A DNA stretch of 64,000 bases from Chitinophaga filiformis (GCF_900102545.1 NZ_FNBN01000009.1:1-64000), one strand, 5' to 3'; shown: positions 8,160 to 16,426, counted from the first letter of the stretch. Notes: a model not told the origin generated them from the letters alone. Made by a program: numbers and translations.

Positions 8160-8220
8160 AATAAAAGATTTTTAAAGGTGTAATAAAAAGGCTGTAAAGA
8201 GTTTCCAAATATTAGGCCAG

Positions 8221-8943
8221 TTAAGCCGTGATCTCGCCTGTTTCCACATAATGCTTGAAACGCATCACATCTTTTTCTACCATCCTGTGGAATGCACTGT
8301 TCAGCAGCCAGGCCAGTCCGGTACCTACATAACCAGCCGGTGGACGATAAGCGATCACTACGGATATCTCAGTCCCACCACCTGGAGCGTCTTCAAACAT
8401 CACCTTACCTGCTGTGGCTATATTGGAGCCCGGAGCAGAACGCCAGCCTATAAAGGCGCCAGCTTCATCTTTGATGATCTCGGCATCCCATTCCAGTGTA
8501 CCGACGCCACCGGGGCCTTTTACCACCCAATGGGAATGGAAATCGTCATGTTCTGTAATAGATGCCAGATGCCGCATAAAATGAGGCAGATTTTCCAGCC
8601 TTCTCCAGAAATGATATACTTCATCCCTGGGTTTATCAACGATAAATTTCGTCCTGACCTTTACTGTACGGCTGTGTCTTTCACCCATTCTTCTGCCGGC
8701 ATAGGCGGTAATAGGACAGTTCCCTGATATTCCCCGGTATAAGAGGTAACCGCCGGCTACCAGTCTGATTAGGCTTCTGAAGGGATGTTTGGTAACGTTG
8801 CTGATTGCGGAATTTGTAAGAAGAGCGCCACCGACGATAGATGCAATACGCCCCTGCTTGCTTACATTCAGGACATTCGACTGCTCGTAGAGCATAGTAG
8901 CGCGGGGCTCGCCGTGTCCGTTCAAACTTTGATATGTACTCAT
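8221..8943 (-). CDS. SRPBCC-family protein with DUF2892-like membrane segment
   Basis: A 240-aa protein. Residues about 30-65 form a YgaP/DUF2892-like double hydrophobic segment (IASIVGGALLTNSAI and LIRLVAGGYLLYRGISG). Residues about 90-235 form a START/SRPBCC lipid- or ligand-binding domain of the cyclase/dehydrase type (KVRTKFIVDKPRDEVYHFWR, then WDAEIIKDEAGAFIGWRS). This fusion is common in Bacteroidota and Proteobacteria next to stress genes, and a YtxH gene follows here. The start is the ATG at 8943; a TTG two codons further upstream is less likely. Ligand and role are unknown. Confidence 0.8.
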   Translation of the reverse strand: MSTYQSLNGHGEPRATMLYEQSNVLNVSKQGRIASIVGGALLTNSAISNVTKHPFRSLIRLVAGGYLLYRGISGNCPITAYAGRRMGERHSRTVKVRTKFIVDKPRDEVYHFWRRLENLPHFMRHLASITEHDDFHSHWVVKGPGGVGTLEWDAEIIKDEAGAFIGWRSAPGSNIATAGKVMFEDAPGGGTEISVVIAYRPPAGYVGTGLAWLLNSAFHRMVEKDVMRFKHYVETGEITA

Positions 8944-9067
8944 AAACAACGGGTTTTTGTTATCAGATAAGCGAAAATCCTGCTCGAATCAAAATGTATT
9001 GATAATTAGTTTGTTATGTTATTTCTGCACTGTGGAATTGCGTATAAAATTGCCCAGATGGCCACAT

Positions 9068-9709
9068 CTAATTCTCTCCCTCCAGTTCCTTTTCCAGCTC
9101 TTTGAATATATCACTCCCCCAATGTGGTTCCAGCTCATCCTTCGGCTTAAAATCAGCAAACCGCTGGCCTGCTTCTTCCACTATAGGGGCTGCCTTTTTC
9201 TTACCCCCTCCAAACAGTGCAGGAGTGTGATAGACCACCAGCGCCTTCATCAGGTATGCCCTGGGATTGGCACTATCTGCTTTAATAGCCTTGTCTGAGT
9301 AGCTACGGCTATCAGGCCCCAATGACATCCCCCGGGAATTCCTTGCGTTTATACGGGCAGACAGCCAGTATGCCATTAATGTCAGTGTCTCGGTATTGTC
9401 TGGTTGCAGATGCAGCGCTTTCTTTACATAGGGCTCCGCCTTCTCTGTAGAGGGGTCTGCTTCTCCTTCAGGAGCTTTAAAGGATGATTGCGTATAAGCC
9501 CAGCCGGTATAATATTGCAACAGCCACTCCTCGGGATGTGCCGCCGCCAGGTTACCGATCTTTTCTGCTCCCTGTTGCCAGGTAGTAAAGTCAGTGGTCT
9601 TATCCAGTTGTGTCAGTTCTTCTTTAAGCGATTGCTTCCAGTCTGTTTCTCCCTGTGCCATCAATCCCGTTGTCAGCAATACCAATACAAGCGTAATAAA
9701 TGCCCTCAT
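9068..9709 (-). CDS. Secreted tetratricopeptide-like protein of unknown function
   Basis: A 213-aa protein with a clear signal peptide (MRAFITLVLVLLTTGLMAQG). The mature part is mostly helical with TPR-like pairs, for example WLLQYYTGWAYTQS, EPYVKKALHLQPDNTETL and KAIKADSANPRAYLMKALV. It is therefore probably a periplasmic scaffold made of three or so TPR units. I do not recognise a named family. It is transcribed alone on the minus strand, divergent from the DUF1080 gene downstream in the window. Confidence 0.72.
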   Translation of the reverse strand: MRAFITLVLVLLTTGLMAQGETDWKQSLKEELTQLDKTTDFTTWQQGAEKIGNLAAAHPEEWLLQYYTGWAYTQSSFKAPEGEADPSTEKAEPYVKKALHLQPDNTETLTLMAYWLSARINARNSRGMSLGPDSRSYSDKAIKADSANPRAYLMKALVVYHTPALFGGGKKKAAPIVEEAGQRFADFKPKDELEPHWGSDIFKELEKELEGEN

Positions 9710-9869
9710 AAATAGTCTTTACAGTGAGTATTTCTAAATACATGCCAACCTGGGGACATATAAGAAACAGCTAATTCCGCTGCTTTGTTGCCTTTAAGCG
9801 CACCTTATGAAAATTCCGGAGAAATAATTACCGTTTACTCCCTATCTTAAAGCCATAAATTACTGACGT

Positions 9870-10706
9870 ATGAAAAAACTATTCACGTGTGGACTGCTGA
9901 TGCTGACACTCACAGGGATGGCCCAGAAGAAAAAGGCTGACGGGTGGATCCAGCTATTCAACGGAAAAGACCTGACCGGTTGGGACATTAAGATCAAAGG
10001 ACATGACCTGAATGAGAACTATGGCAACACTTTCAGGGTAGAAAATGGACTGCTGAAAGTGCGTTATGATCAGTACACCAACTTCAATGAGCAATATGGG
10101 CATATTTTTTATAAAAAGAATTTCTCCGCTTATGTGATCGTGGTGGAATACCGCTTTGTGGGAAAGCAGGTAGCGGGTGGCCCCGGATGGGCATTGCGCA
10201 ACAGCGGAATCATGTTGCACGGACAAACTGCTGCCAGCATGGGTAAAGACCAGGATTTCCCTATTTCCCTGGAAGAACAGCTGTTAGGTGGCAATGGAAA
10301 GGATCCACGCTCTACCGCTAATCTCTGCACACCGGGTACCAACGTGGTAATGAACGGAAAACTGATCACAGACCACTGTATCTCTTCCACTTCGAAAACT
10401 TATGCTGGTGAACAATGGGTAAGAGCCGGTGCGCTGGTAATAGGCGACTCTGTGATCAAGCATTTTGTGTTTAATGATACCGTAATCGTATATAATAAAC
10501 CACAAACCGGCGGTGGAAATGTGTCGGATGCTGATAGTACACTCACAGTAGCGGGACGTTTACTGAATGAGGGATCTATCTCCCTGCAGAGTGAAAGTCA
10601 CCCGGTAGATTTCAGGAAAGTAGAGTTATTCGACCTGCAACCGTATGTGAATGATCCGGTAAAGCTGGAAGCAGTATTGAGGAAATTGCAAAAGAGAAAA
10701 CAATAG
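9870..10706 (+). CDS. DUF1080 (3-keto-disaccharide hydrolase-like) secreted protein
   Basis: A 278-aa secreted protein with the signal peptide MKKLFTCGLLMLTLTGMAQ. The DUF1080 beginning is unmistakable: GWIQLFNGKDLTGWDIKIKG. The later parts follow the concanavalin-like jelly-roll pattern of the family (NSGIMLHGQ, ISLEEQLLGG, GSISLQSESHPVDFRKVEL). DUF1080 proteins include 3-keto-glycoside hydrolases acting on oxidised sugars, so a role in carbohydrate breakdown is likely but unproven. The DUF1080 gene at 21281 is a longer, more distant homologue. A long hairpin ends the transcript. Confidence 0.88.
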   Translation: MKKLFTCGLLMLTLTGMAQKKKADGWIQLFNGKDLTGWDIKIKGHDLNENYGNTFRVENGLLKVRYDQYTNFNEQYGHIFYKKNFSAYVIVVEYRFVGKQVAGGPGWALRNSGIMLHGQTAASMGKDQDFPISLEEQLLGGNGKDPRSTANLCTPGTNVVMNGKLITDHCISSTSKTYAGEQWVRAGALVIGDSVIKHFVFNDTVIVYNKPQTGGGNVSDADSTLTVAGRLLNEGSISLQSESHPVDFRKVELFDLQPYVNDPVKLEAVLRKLQKRKQ

Positions 10707-10717
10707 TAAGGAAGGAT

Positions 10718-10770
10718 CGGGAGCCAGAAATTGAATGCGAGACCGTCATCGATTCAATCTCTGATTCCCG
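10718..10770. terminator. Long interrupted hairpin, probable bidirectional terminator
   Basis: CGGGA (10718-10722) pairs with TCCCG (10766-10770), CAGA with TCTG, and ATTGAAT with ATTCAAT, separated by small bulges. The right flank is T-rich (TCTTTCTGTTTT). It lies between the convergent DUF1080 and small lipoprotein genes. Confidence 0.65.
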
Positions 10771-10781
10771 GTCTTTCTGTT

Positions 10782-10964
10782 TTAATGAATCACTACCGTC
10801 GGCTGCTGGAAGGTAGTGTCGGGAATATTAAGTTGCACTGCGCCATGTGGCGGAGCTGGGGGTCTTGGTGGTTTCGGTGGAGGACCAGGATGATGAGGTG
10901 GTACACAACTCGCTCCTGCTAACAACAATCCCAATACCACGGGCAAAAATCTGATCTGTTTCAT
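10782..10964 (-). CDS. Small proline-rich lipoprotein
   Basis: A 60-aa protein with an N-terminal lipoprotein signal (MKQIRFLPVVLGLLLAGASC); the lipobox LAGASC predicts lipidation of the cysteine near residue 20. The mature part is about 40 residues and very rich in proline and histidine (VPPHHPGPPPKPPRPPAPP), ending in VQLNIPDTTFQQPTVVIH. The start is an ATG at 10962-10964, convergent with the DUF1080 gene. No family is recognised. The intact lipobox and coherent composition argue for a real gene. Confidence 0.6.
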   Translation of the reverse strand: MKQIRFLPVVLGLLLAGASCVPPHHPGPPPKPPRPPAPPHGAVQLNIPDTTFQQPTVVIH

Positions 10965-11097
10965 GTTGTCCGTTTTGATCCACTATTATAGAAACAAATT
11001 ACATGCCGTTGTAAAATAGCGCCGTCATTGACTTACACCGGACCATCCTGCTATAAAACCGTTCATAAATGTCCTCAAAAAGATATCAGGATCTCCT

Positions 11098-11105
11098 TAA
11101 TTTTG
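11098..11105 (+). promoter_or_regulatory. -7 promoter element of the acyltransferase gene
   Basis: TAATTTTG matches TAnnTTTG and lies 36 bp before the ATG at 11142. No clear -33 element is seen. Confidence 0.4.
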
Positions 11106-11141
11106 TTGCCTGCAAAATAAAATCCGCAGCCCCCCTTTTTA

Positions 11142-12314
11142 ATGTCACAGATACCAGGAACCGGTAAGCACTTCGCCGGATTAGACCACTTGCGCGCCTT
11201 TGCCATCTCCTTTGTTTTCATTTACCATTACCGCATCTTCAAACACCCTGAATGGATAGATACCATCGGCAGTTTCGGATGGACAGGCGTAGACTTGTTT
11301 TTCGTACTGAGTGGTTACCTCATCTCGTCGCAGTTGTTTACGCAGATCGGCAACAACGAACAGATCTCCTTTCGTGAGTTCTTCATCAAACGTTTCTTCA
11401 GGATCATTCCTGCTTATCTCACTGTACTGGCATTGTATTTCCTGATGCCTGATTTCCGTGAAAGAGAAGCCCTGCCACCGCTTTGGAAGTTCCTCACCTT
11501 TACGCAGAATATCGGTCTGCATCTGAAAGACAGAGGTACCTTTTCACATGCCTGGTCATTGTGTATTGAAGAGCAGTTCTACTTCCTGCTGCCCATCATC
11601 CTGATTATGCTGGTGCGCTGGAAAGCATTAAAGATCGGCCCCTGGTTGCTTGGCATTTTATTTATCGCCGGATTTGCTATCCGTTTGTTCTGCTGGTTCG
11701 CAATTCTGAAACCTGTTATGGGGGCAGACGACTACTGGGTAAGCTGGTACAGGTGGATGTATTATCCCACGTTTACACGTCTTGACGGATTACTGACAGG
11801 TGTGACAATCGCTGCTGTCTTCCGGTTCCTGCCAGTTATCAAACAAAAGATCATGGCATTGGGAAATAAATTACTGCTGATAGGATTGGTACTGTTAACG
11901 GGCGCCTGGTTTCTTTGTGAAGATCCTGCTACATTCTATGCATCTATCTTCGGCTTTCCGCTGATAGCGATCGGTTATGGCGCTATGGTAGCAGGAGCGG
12001 TTAGTGAAAACAGTTTCCTGTATAAGAAGAAGCTGCGCTTCACTGCAACGTTGGCGATGCTGTCTTATGGTATCTATCTTTCGCATAAAGGTGTGATACA
12101 CCTGACGCAATTATGGGTGGGAAATATGGGGATAGAGCAGAACGGTACTGTGATGTTTATCATCTGCATGATCACCTGTGTACTGGCTGCATTGTTACTA
12201 AACAGGATCATCGAAAAGCCTTTTTTGAAACTCAGGCAACGTATCCTGTCATTGGCAACACCCAGTTTGCGCTCTTCTAATAAGGGTGTAAAACGGGAAG
12301 TGCCGGTTGATTGA
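11142..12314 (+). CDS. Acyltransferase 3 family membrane protein
   Basis: A 390-aa integral membrane protein of the acyltransferase-3 (OafA/YrhL-like) family, which acylates sugars of surface polysaccharides or other envelope molecules. The N-terminal motif GLDHLRAFAISFVFIYHYR contains the family's conserved histidine, followed by GWTGVDLFFVLSGYLIS with its conserved R-x10-H-like spacing, FREFFIKRFFRIIPAY, and SHAWSLCIEEQFYFLLP. About ten membrane segments run to ALLLNRIIEKPFLKLR. A -7 element TAATTTTG at 11098-11105 lies 37 bp upstream. The acceptor is unknown. Confidence 0.9.
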   Translation: MSQIPGTGKHFAGLDHLRAFAISFVFIYHYRIFKHPEWIDTIGSFGWTGVDLFFVLSGYLISSQLFTQIGNNEQISFREFFIKRFFRIIPAYLTVLALYFLMPDFREREALPPLWKFLTFTQNIGLHLKDRGTFSHAWSLCIEEQFYFLLPIILIMLVRWKALKIGPWLLGILFIAGFAIRLFCWFAILKPVMGADDYWVSWYRWMYYPTFTRLDGLLTGVTIAAVFRFLPVIKQKIMALGNKLLLIGLVLLTGAWFLCEDPATFYASIFGFPLIAIGYGAMVAGAVSENSFLYKKKLRFTATLAMLSYGIYLSHKGVIHLTQLWVGNMGIEQNGTVMFIICMITCVLAALLLNRIIEKPFLKLRQRILSLATPSLRSSNKGVKREVPVD

Positions 12315-12368
12315 CACTACAAAGTATCGGCTGGGCTGTTTCCGGTACAGGCAACAGCCCAGCTGATA

Positions 12369-13745
12369 TTATTTATTCAGATAAGGACTTTCAAACCCCA
12401 GTTTTTTCAATCCTGCTTTCACTTCGGGGCAACTCATAAATAGTTTCCACAGTAATCCGCTGCGGTAGTTTTCCATCATCACTACAGCTGGTCCCTGGTC
12501 TATAGCCAGGTATCGCTGAGGATACCAGTTGTTTGTTTCACTGAATGCATCATAAAAGCCATATTGGCCAAATATTTTATCGCGCATATCCTTATACCAG
12601 TGCACCATTGCCTGTTTGGAATATTCCGGTGTATAAGGCATGGAAGATAGTGCCGCAGTAGGAGAGATGACACCCAGGTCAGTATTATCACCTGGTGCAT
12701 GTGCTGCATATCCGTTTACGGAATAACTGGCCGTTAATCCCCAGCTATCAGGACCGTAGCCTTTGTACTTTTTAGGGTTCTCTATACACCATTGACGGTT
12801 GATCAACGTTTGGTTGGTATTATGCTCCCAATAGTCGGCATACCTGTCTTTTAAGCCATGCGGATCAAGTCCCAGGTAGGAATAGTGCGCCCAGAATAAT
12901 GGTCCGCCATATTGTTTTGCATAGTTGTGTGATAAGCTCAGCGTATATCCATAAGCTTTGATACTATCCCTGATAGCGCCGTTACGCGCCCATCCCTCAT
13001 GATATACTTCTGCAGGAATGCCATGCGTAGGAGAGGAGGCGGCCAGCACATACATGATCAGGCATTCATTATAACCTGTTACAGGGAAATTCATCTCCCA
13101 TTGGTAGTTAGGCGACCAATGCCAGTACAACACGTTCTTACCGTTCCTGTACCAGCTCCATTCCACATCTTCCCACAACTTGTTAATCCTCGCAGCAAGT
13201 GCCTTTTCGGGTTCATTACCTGTAGCAAAAAACTGGCGTACACATAATAAGCCCTGTATCATGAAAGACGTCTCTACAAGATCACCACCATTATCTTTTT
13301 GTCCGAATGGCTTTACCTTTCCATTCTCTCCATACATCCAGTGTGGCCATGCACCATGAAAACGATCAGCTTTTTCAAGGAAGGAGACGATCTTCGTTAG
13401 CCGGTCCAATCCCTGCTGACGGGTAATGTAACCTCTTTCAATTCCCGCCAGGATGGCCATTACGCCAAAGCCACTACCTCCGGAGGTAACAACATTCATA
13501 TCGTTTTCAGGATAGTCACCATCCACATGATAACGTTCCCTGGCCATACCACTGGCAGGTTCTGCACCGTTCCAGAAGTATTGGAACGTATGCTCTTCAA
13601 CAATATTGAATATAGAATCTGTGGATAAGGCAGTGGAATCAACAGCGGTGCTGTCTTTCACCAACTGACGGGTGGAACGGCCGCCACATGACATTACTGC
13701 TGGAATGATTGCTCCAAGCAGGCAGAGGAATAGTAAGTTTCTCAT
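12369..13745 (-). CDS. GH144-type endo-beta-1,2-glucanase-like lipoprotein
   Basis: A 458-aa lipoprotein: the signal segment MRNLLFLCLLGAIIPAVMSC ends with the lipobox cysteine at about residue 20. The rest is an (alpha/alpha)6-barrel of the glycoamylase-like/GH144 type, with signs HTFQYFWNGAEPASGMARER, NVVTSGGSGFGVMAILAG, NGGDLVETSFMIQGLL, NFPVTGYNECLIMYVLAASS, FWAHYSYLGLDP and AIDQGPAVVMMENYRSGLLW. GH144 was defined on a Chitinophaga endo-beta-1,2-glucanase, so cleavage of beta-1,2-glucans is likely; other glycoamylase-family activities remain possible. The predicted location is the outer membrane or periplasm. It is monocistronic. Confidence 0.85.
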   Translation of the reverse strand: MRNLLFLCLLGAIIPAVMSCGGRSTRQLVKDSTAVDSTALSTDSIFNIVEEHTFQYFWNGAEPASGMARERYHVDGDYPENDMNVVTSGGSGFGVMAILAGIERGYITRQQGLDRLTKIVSFLEKADRFHGAWPHWMYGENGKVKPFGQKDNGGDLVETSFMIQGLLCVRQFFATGNEPEKALAARINKLWEDVEWSWYRNGKNVLYWHWSPNYQWEMNFPVTGYNECLIMYVLAASSPTHGIPAEVYHEGWARNGAIRDSIKAYGYTLSLSHNYAKQYGGPLFWAHYSYLGLDPHGLKDRYADYWEHNTNQTLINRQWCIENPKKYKGYGPDSWGLTASYSVNGYAAHAPGDNTDLGVISPTAALSSMPYTPEYSKQAMVHWYKDMRDKIFGQYGFYDAFSETNNWYPQRYLAIDQGPAVVMMENYRSGLLWKLFMSCPEVKAGLKKLGFESPYLNK

Positions 13746-13807
13746 AAACGTAATTTAGTGTTTTTTGAGGATTGCATGGATATATGAAACGCTTGTCTTG
13801 CTTTTAA

Positions 13808-14278
13808 CTTTTTTCACTGTTAGGACATCAGGCCATAGGCGGTGCAGCAGGCCGGTTGTCGATTGTTGGCGCGACCAGTTTATCGGCTACAGCCAGAGGC
13901 GATATTCCTGCTAATATCGATATGATCACTTACACCAATACACCCTCGACAGATATCCAGTTTGCGTACGAAGTAAAAGGAGGTGTTGAGCGTGCGGTCC
14001 TGTATGAAAGGGCAGATAATACAGTAACCACCTCCAGCTACACGGTTACGGGTACAGTAGGGATGGTGTATGTAAATTATACCGGAGGAACAGCTACGAT
14101 TACTCTGCCTTCCGCATCTACCTATCCCAGAAGAGAGGTGACTGTAAAAAACATCCACGCCAGCAACACAGTAAATATCAGTGGTGCTGCTGCCGGGGAG
14201 ACAAGCTCGCTGACCGCAAAGCAGGCGATCACCTATAGGAGCAATGGCACAGGATGGTATGTGATTGGCAAAGGATAA
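13808..14278 (+). pseudogene. Orphan 3' fragment of a larger tail-fibre-like protein
   Basis: An open frame runs from a stop at 13805 to a stop at 14276-14278 (about 156 codons). It has no ATG near its beginning; only a TTG at 13856 could start a 140-aa product. The N-terminal part (GHQAIGGAAGRLSIVGAT) reads like the middle of a protein. The C-terminal part (VGMVYVNYTGGTATITLP, then RSNGTGWYVIGKG) is the beta-rich style seen at the C-termini of phage-tail or adhesin-like proteins. It lies directly upstream of the divergent GH144 gene and ends in a perfect 14-bp terminator-like hairpin. A truncated remnant is the most likely reading; a short TTG-initiated gene is the alternative. Confidence 0.5.
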
Positions 14279-14288
14279 TCACCATTGT

Positions 14289-14325
14289 CAGTGCAGGTCG
14301 GGAGATAATAACCCGACCTGCACTG
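14289..14325 (+). terminator. Perfect 14-bp stem hairpin after the orphan fragment
   Basis: CAGTGCAGGTCGGG (14289-14302) is the exact reverse complement of CCCGACCTGCACTG (14312-14325), with a 9-nt loop and 10 bp after the stop. There is no T-run. It may be the surviving terminator of the original full-length gene. Confidence 0.55.
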
Positions 14326-14417
14326 ATAGTCGCATAACCTACAACGCTTCTTTATTTAATAATCTCCGGAAACACGACAGATACTTTGATTGTCATAAAA
14401 TATGTGAAGAAAACACT

Positions 14418-14425
14418 TACCTTTG
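14418..14425 (+). promoter_or_regulatory. -7 promoter element of the RNA-repair operon
   Basis: TACCTTTG matches TAnnTTTG. It lies 126 bp upstream of the RNA ligase ATG, predicting an unusually long leader of about 120 nt. A TTG at 14391-14393 is 24 bp upstream, a little far for a -33 element. Confidence 0.45.
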
Positions 14426-14466
14426 CGAACAATTATAAAAACTGACAAACCTTGCGTCATGTAATA

Positions 14467-14522
14467 TCACAGGCATACGAATGTTAACTACGCCACCTGC
14501 GTTCTGCAGGAATGGCCTGTGA
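14467..14522 (+). promoter_or_regulatory. Structured 5' leader of the RNA-repair operon
   Basis: Within the predicted leader, TCACAGGC (14467-14474) pairs with GCCTGTGA (14515-14522) to close a 56-nt domain. Inside it CCTGC (14496-14500) pairs with GCAGG (14506-14510) around a 5-nt loop. Helix complementarity is seen directly. A regulatory or substrate role is inference. Confidence 0.45.
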
Positions 14523-14551
14523 ATCTCTTTGTTTAACGAAAATACCCCGAT

Positions 14552-15262
14552 ATGGCTATTTCAGAAAAATATGGCCGTACCTATCATTTTCCGTTCTCGC
14601 CGGGCACTACCAGCGATGATCGCATTCAGCATGATTATTGGCAGTGTATTTCTGCGATACCATCACTGATGCATACGGAAAAACTGGACGGTGAAAATAA
14701 TTGTCTGTCCCGCTATGGTGTGTTTGCGCGCTCACATGTAGCGCCTACCACGTCTCCGTGGACAGAAAGCCTGCGCCGTTACTGGCAGTTGGTAAAGCAT
14801 GATCTGGGCAACCTTGAAATATTCCTGGAAAATCTGTATGCCGTACACTCTATTGCATACAAAAACCTGGACCATCATTTCTATGTGTTTGCTGTGAGAG
14901 AACATGACCGCTGGCTTAGCTGGGAAGAGACCAGCTTTTATGCCGCGATGCTGGATCTGCCTACAGTACCGGTCATTCAACAATTGCAGACGCCTTTGGT
15001 GAAGGCTGATTTTGAAAGTAACATCTTAAACATTGTAAAAGGGCCTGGCAGCTTTCATGCACACGACGCAGCTACAGGCTCACCTGTTACAATGGAGGGG
15101 ATCGTTACACGTAATGCAGCCGGTTTTCCGGTACATGCATTCGCAGAAAATGTATTTAAATATGTAAGGAAGGGACACGTAAAAACAGACGTGCATTGGA
15201 CGCGCAACTGGCGGCGTGCAACCCTTCAGTATGAAGGAGGTAAATATGTGGACAATCACTGA
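14552..15262 (+). CDS. ATP-dependent RNA ligase (Rnl2-like nucleotidyltransferase)
   Basis: A 236-aa cytosolic ligase of the covalent nucleotidyltransferase superfamily. Motif I TEKLDGENN places the AMP-accepting lysine at 44; an arginine in FARSHV (about 60) follows. Motif III/IIIa is near YVFAV (111-115), motif IV is MEGIV (181-185), and motif V is VFKYVRKGHV (201-210) with its two conserved lysines. The compact size, lacking a DNA-ligase OB fold, points to an RNA ligase that seals 5'-phosphate to 3'-OH ends. Its last 17 bases overlap the HD-kinase gene, so the two are translationally coupled. The partner can produce the ends this ligase needs. Confidence 0.85.
   Translation: MAISEKYGRTYHFPFSPGTTSDDRIQHDYWQCISAIPSLMHTEKLDGENNCLSRYGVFARSHVAPTTSPWTESLRRYWQLVKHDLGNLEIFLENLYAVHSIAYKNLDHHFYVFAVREHDRWLSWEETSFYAAMLDLPTVPVIQQLQTPLVKADFESNILNIVKGPGSFHAHDAATGSPVTMEGIVTRNAAGFPVHAFAENVFKYVRKGHVKTDVHWTRNWRRATLQYEGGKYVDNH
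15234..15241 (+). promoter_or_regulatory. Strong Shine-Dalgarno inside the RNA ligase gene
   Basis: AAGGAGGT ends 4 bp before the ATG at 15246. Full-length Shine-Dalgarno sequences are rare in Bacteroidota, and this one fixes the start of the HD-kinase gene inside the end of the ligase gene. Confidence 0.65.
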
Positions 15263-16358
15263 AAATAAATCATGGTCATACCTGGAGCAGACGCACGACT
15301 GGGTCCGCGATATGCAGGACGTACCGCAGGATTCCATACATCATGGGGAAGGAAATGTGGCCATTCACACGCAAATGGTGCTGGCGGCATTGCAGGAGCA
15401 AGCTGCTTATCAGGCATTATCCCCGGAGGAAAAAGAGATACTCTGGGCTGCTGCACTCCTGCATGATGTAGAGAAACGCAGTACTACGGTTACAGAACCG
15501 GATGGACGTATCACTTCTGCAGGTCATGCGAGAAAAGGAGCTGATACTGCCCGGCAGATATTGTACCGGGAAATCGCGACACCTTTCCATATCCGCGAAC
15601 AGATCACCCAACTGGTGAAATATCATAGCTTGCCTTTATGGCTGCTGGAAAGGCGTGACCCGCTGCGCACCATCATTCATGCATCACTACAGGTAAACAC
15701 GCAACACCTGGCCCTGCTGGCGCGGGCTGATATGATCGGACGGATTGCACCTGATACTGCGGAACTGTTGTACCGCATTGACTGCTTCGAGGAATATTGT
15801 AAAGAGCATCAATGCTGGGGAACGCCGTGGCCTTTCGGGAACGCACAGGCCCGTATGCATTACCTGCGGAAAGGCGATGCCGCACCGGGTTATGTCCCTT
15901 ATAAAGTACCTGCAGTGCAGGTAGTGATCATGAGCGGACTACCCGGCGCCGGTAAGGATACTTATGTGCAGCAACATTATCAGCAACCAGACTGGGAGAT
16001 CATCTCACTGGATAAGCTCCGGGTACAGATGAAGATCAGTCCCACCGATAAAAGCGGCACCGGAAAAGTAGTACAGGCTGCTAAAGAACAGGCAAGGGTG
16101 TACCTGAGAAATAAGCGTTCATTTGTCTGGAATGCCACCAATACTACCCATCAGATGCGGGAACAGCTGATAGCCCTTTGTCTGCAGTATGATGCCTGTG
16201 TGACGGTCGTATATGTGGAAGTGCCTTATAAGGAATTATTTCGGCAGAATGGGAGCCGGGAGGCAACTGTGCCCTATAATGCAATGCAGAAATTGATCAA
16301 TAAACTGGAGATCCCTGATCTGACAGAAGCGCATGAGGTAATTTATCATGTGCGCTAA
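15246..16358 (+). CDS. HD-Pnk: HD-domain phosphoesterase fused to polynucleotide 5'-kinase
   Basis: A 370-aa fusion. Residues about 10-190 are an HD metal phosphohydrolase: H33 in HHGEGN, H41, H73-D74 in LLHDVEKR and H94 in GHARKGAD are candidate metal ligands. Residues about 222-370 are a P-loop kinase with Walker A GLPGAGKDT (231-239). SLDKLR (D256 and R259) matches the D-x2-R pair that binds the 5'-OH in T4 polynucleotide kinase, and WNATNTTHQMRE follows. This is the architecture of the HD-Pnk end-healing enzyme studied in Runella: removal of 2',3'-cyclic or 3'-phosphate and phosphorylation of 5'-OH. An ATG at 15216 would give 380 aa, but the Shine-Dalgarno selects 15246. It ends at a terminator. 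Confidence 0.88.
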   Translation: MWTITENKSWSYLEQTHDWVRDMQDVPQDSIHHGEGNVAIHTQMVLAALQEQAAYQALSPEEKEILWAAALLHDVEKRSTTVTEPDGRITSAGHARKGADTARQILYREIATPFHIREQITQLVKYHSLPLWLLERRDPLRTIIHASLQVNTQHLALLARADMIGRIAPDTAELLYRIDCFEEYCKEHQCWGTPWPFGNAQARMHYLRKGDAAPGYVPYKVPAVQVVIMSGLPGAGKDTYVQQHYQQPDWEIISLDKLRVQMKISPTDKSGTGKVVQAAKEQARVYLRNKRSFVWNATNTTHQMREQLIALCLQYDACVTVVYVEVPYKELFRQNGSREATVPYNAMQKLINKLEIPDLTEAHEVIYHVR

Positions 16359-16364
16359 GAGAAA

Positions 16365-16400
16365 GAAGGCCGGAGGTGTAACCTTACCGGCCTTCTCGTT
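16365..16400 (+). terminator. Terminator of the RNA-repair operon
   Basis: GAAGGCCGG (16365-16373) pairs with CCGGCCTTC (16387-16395), followed by TCGTTGTT, 6 bp after the HD-Pnk stop codon. Confidence 0.75.
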
Positions 16401-16426
16401 GTTACATATATGATCATACAGTAACA

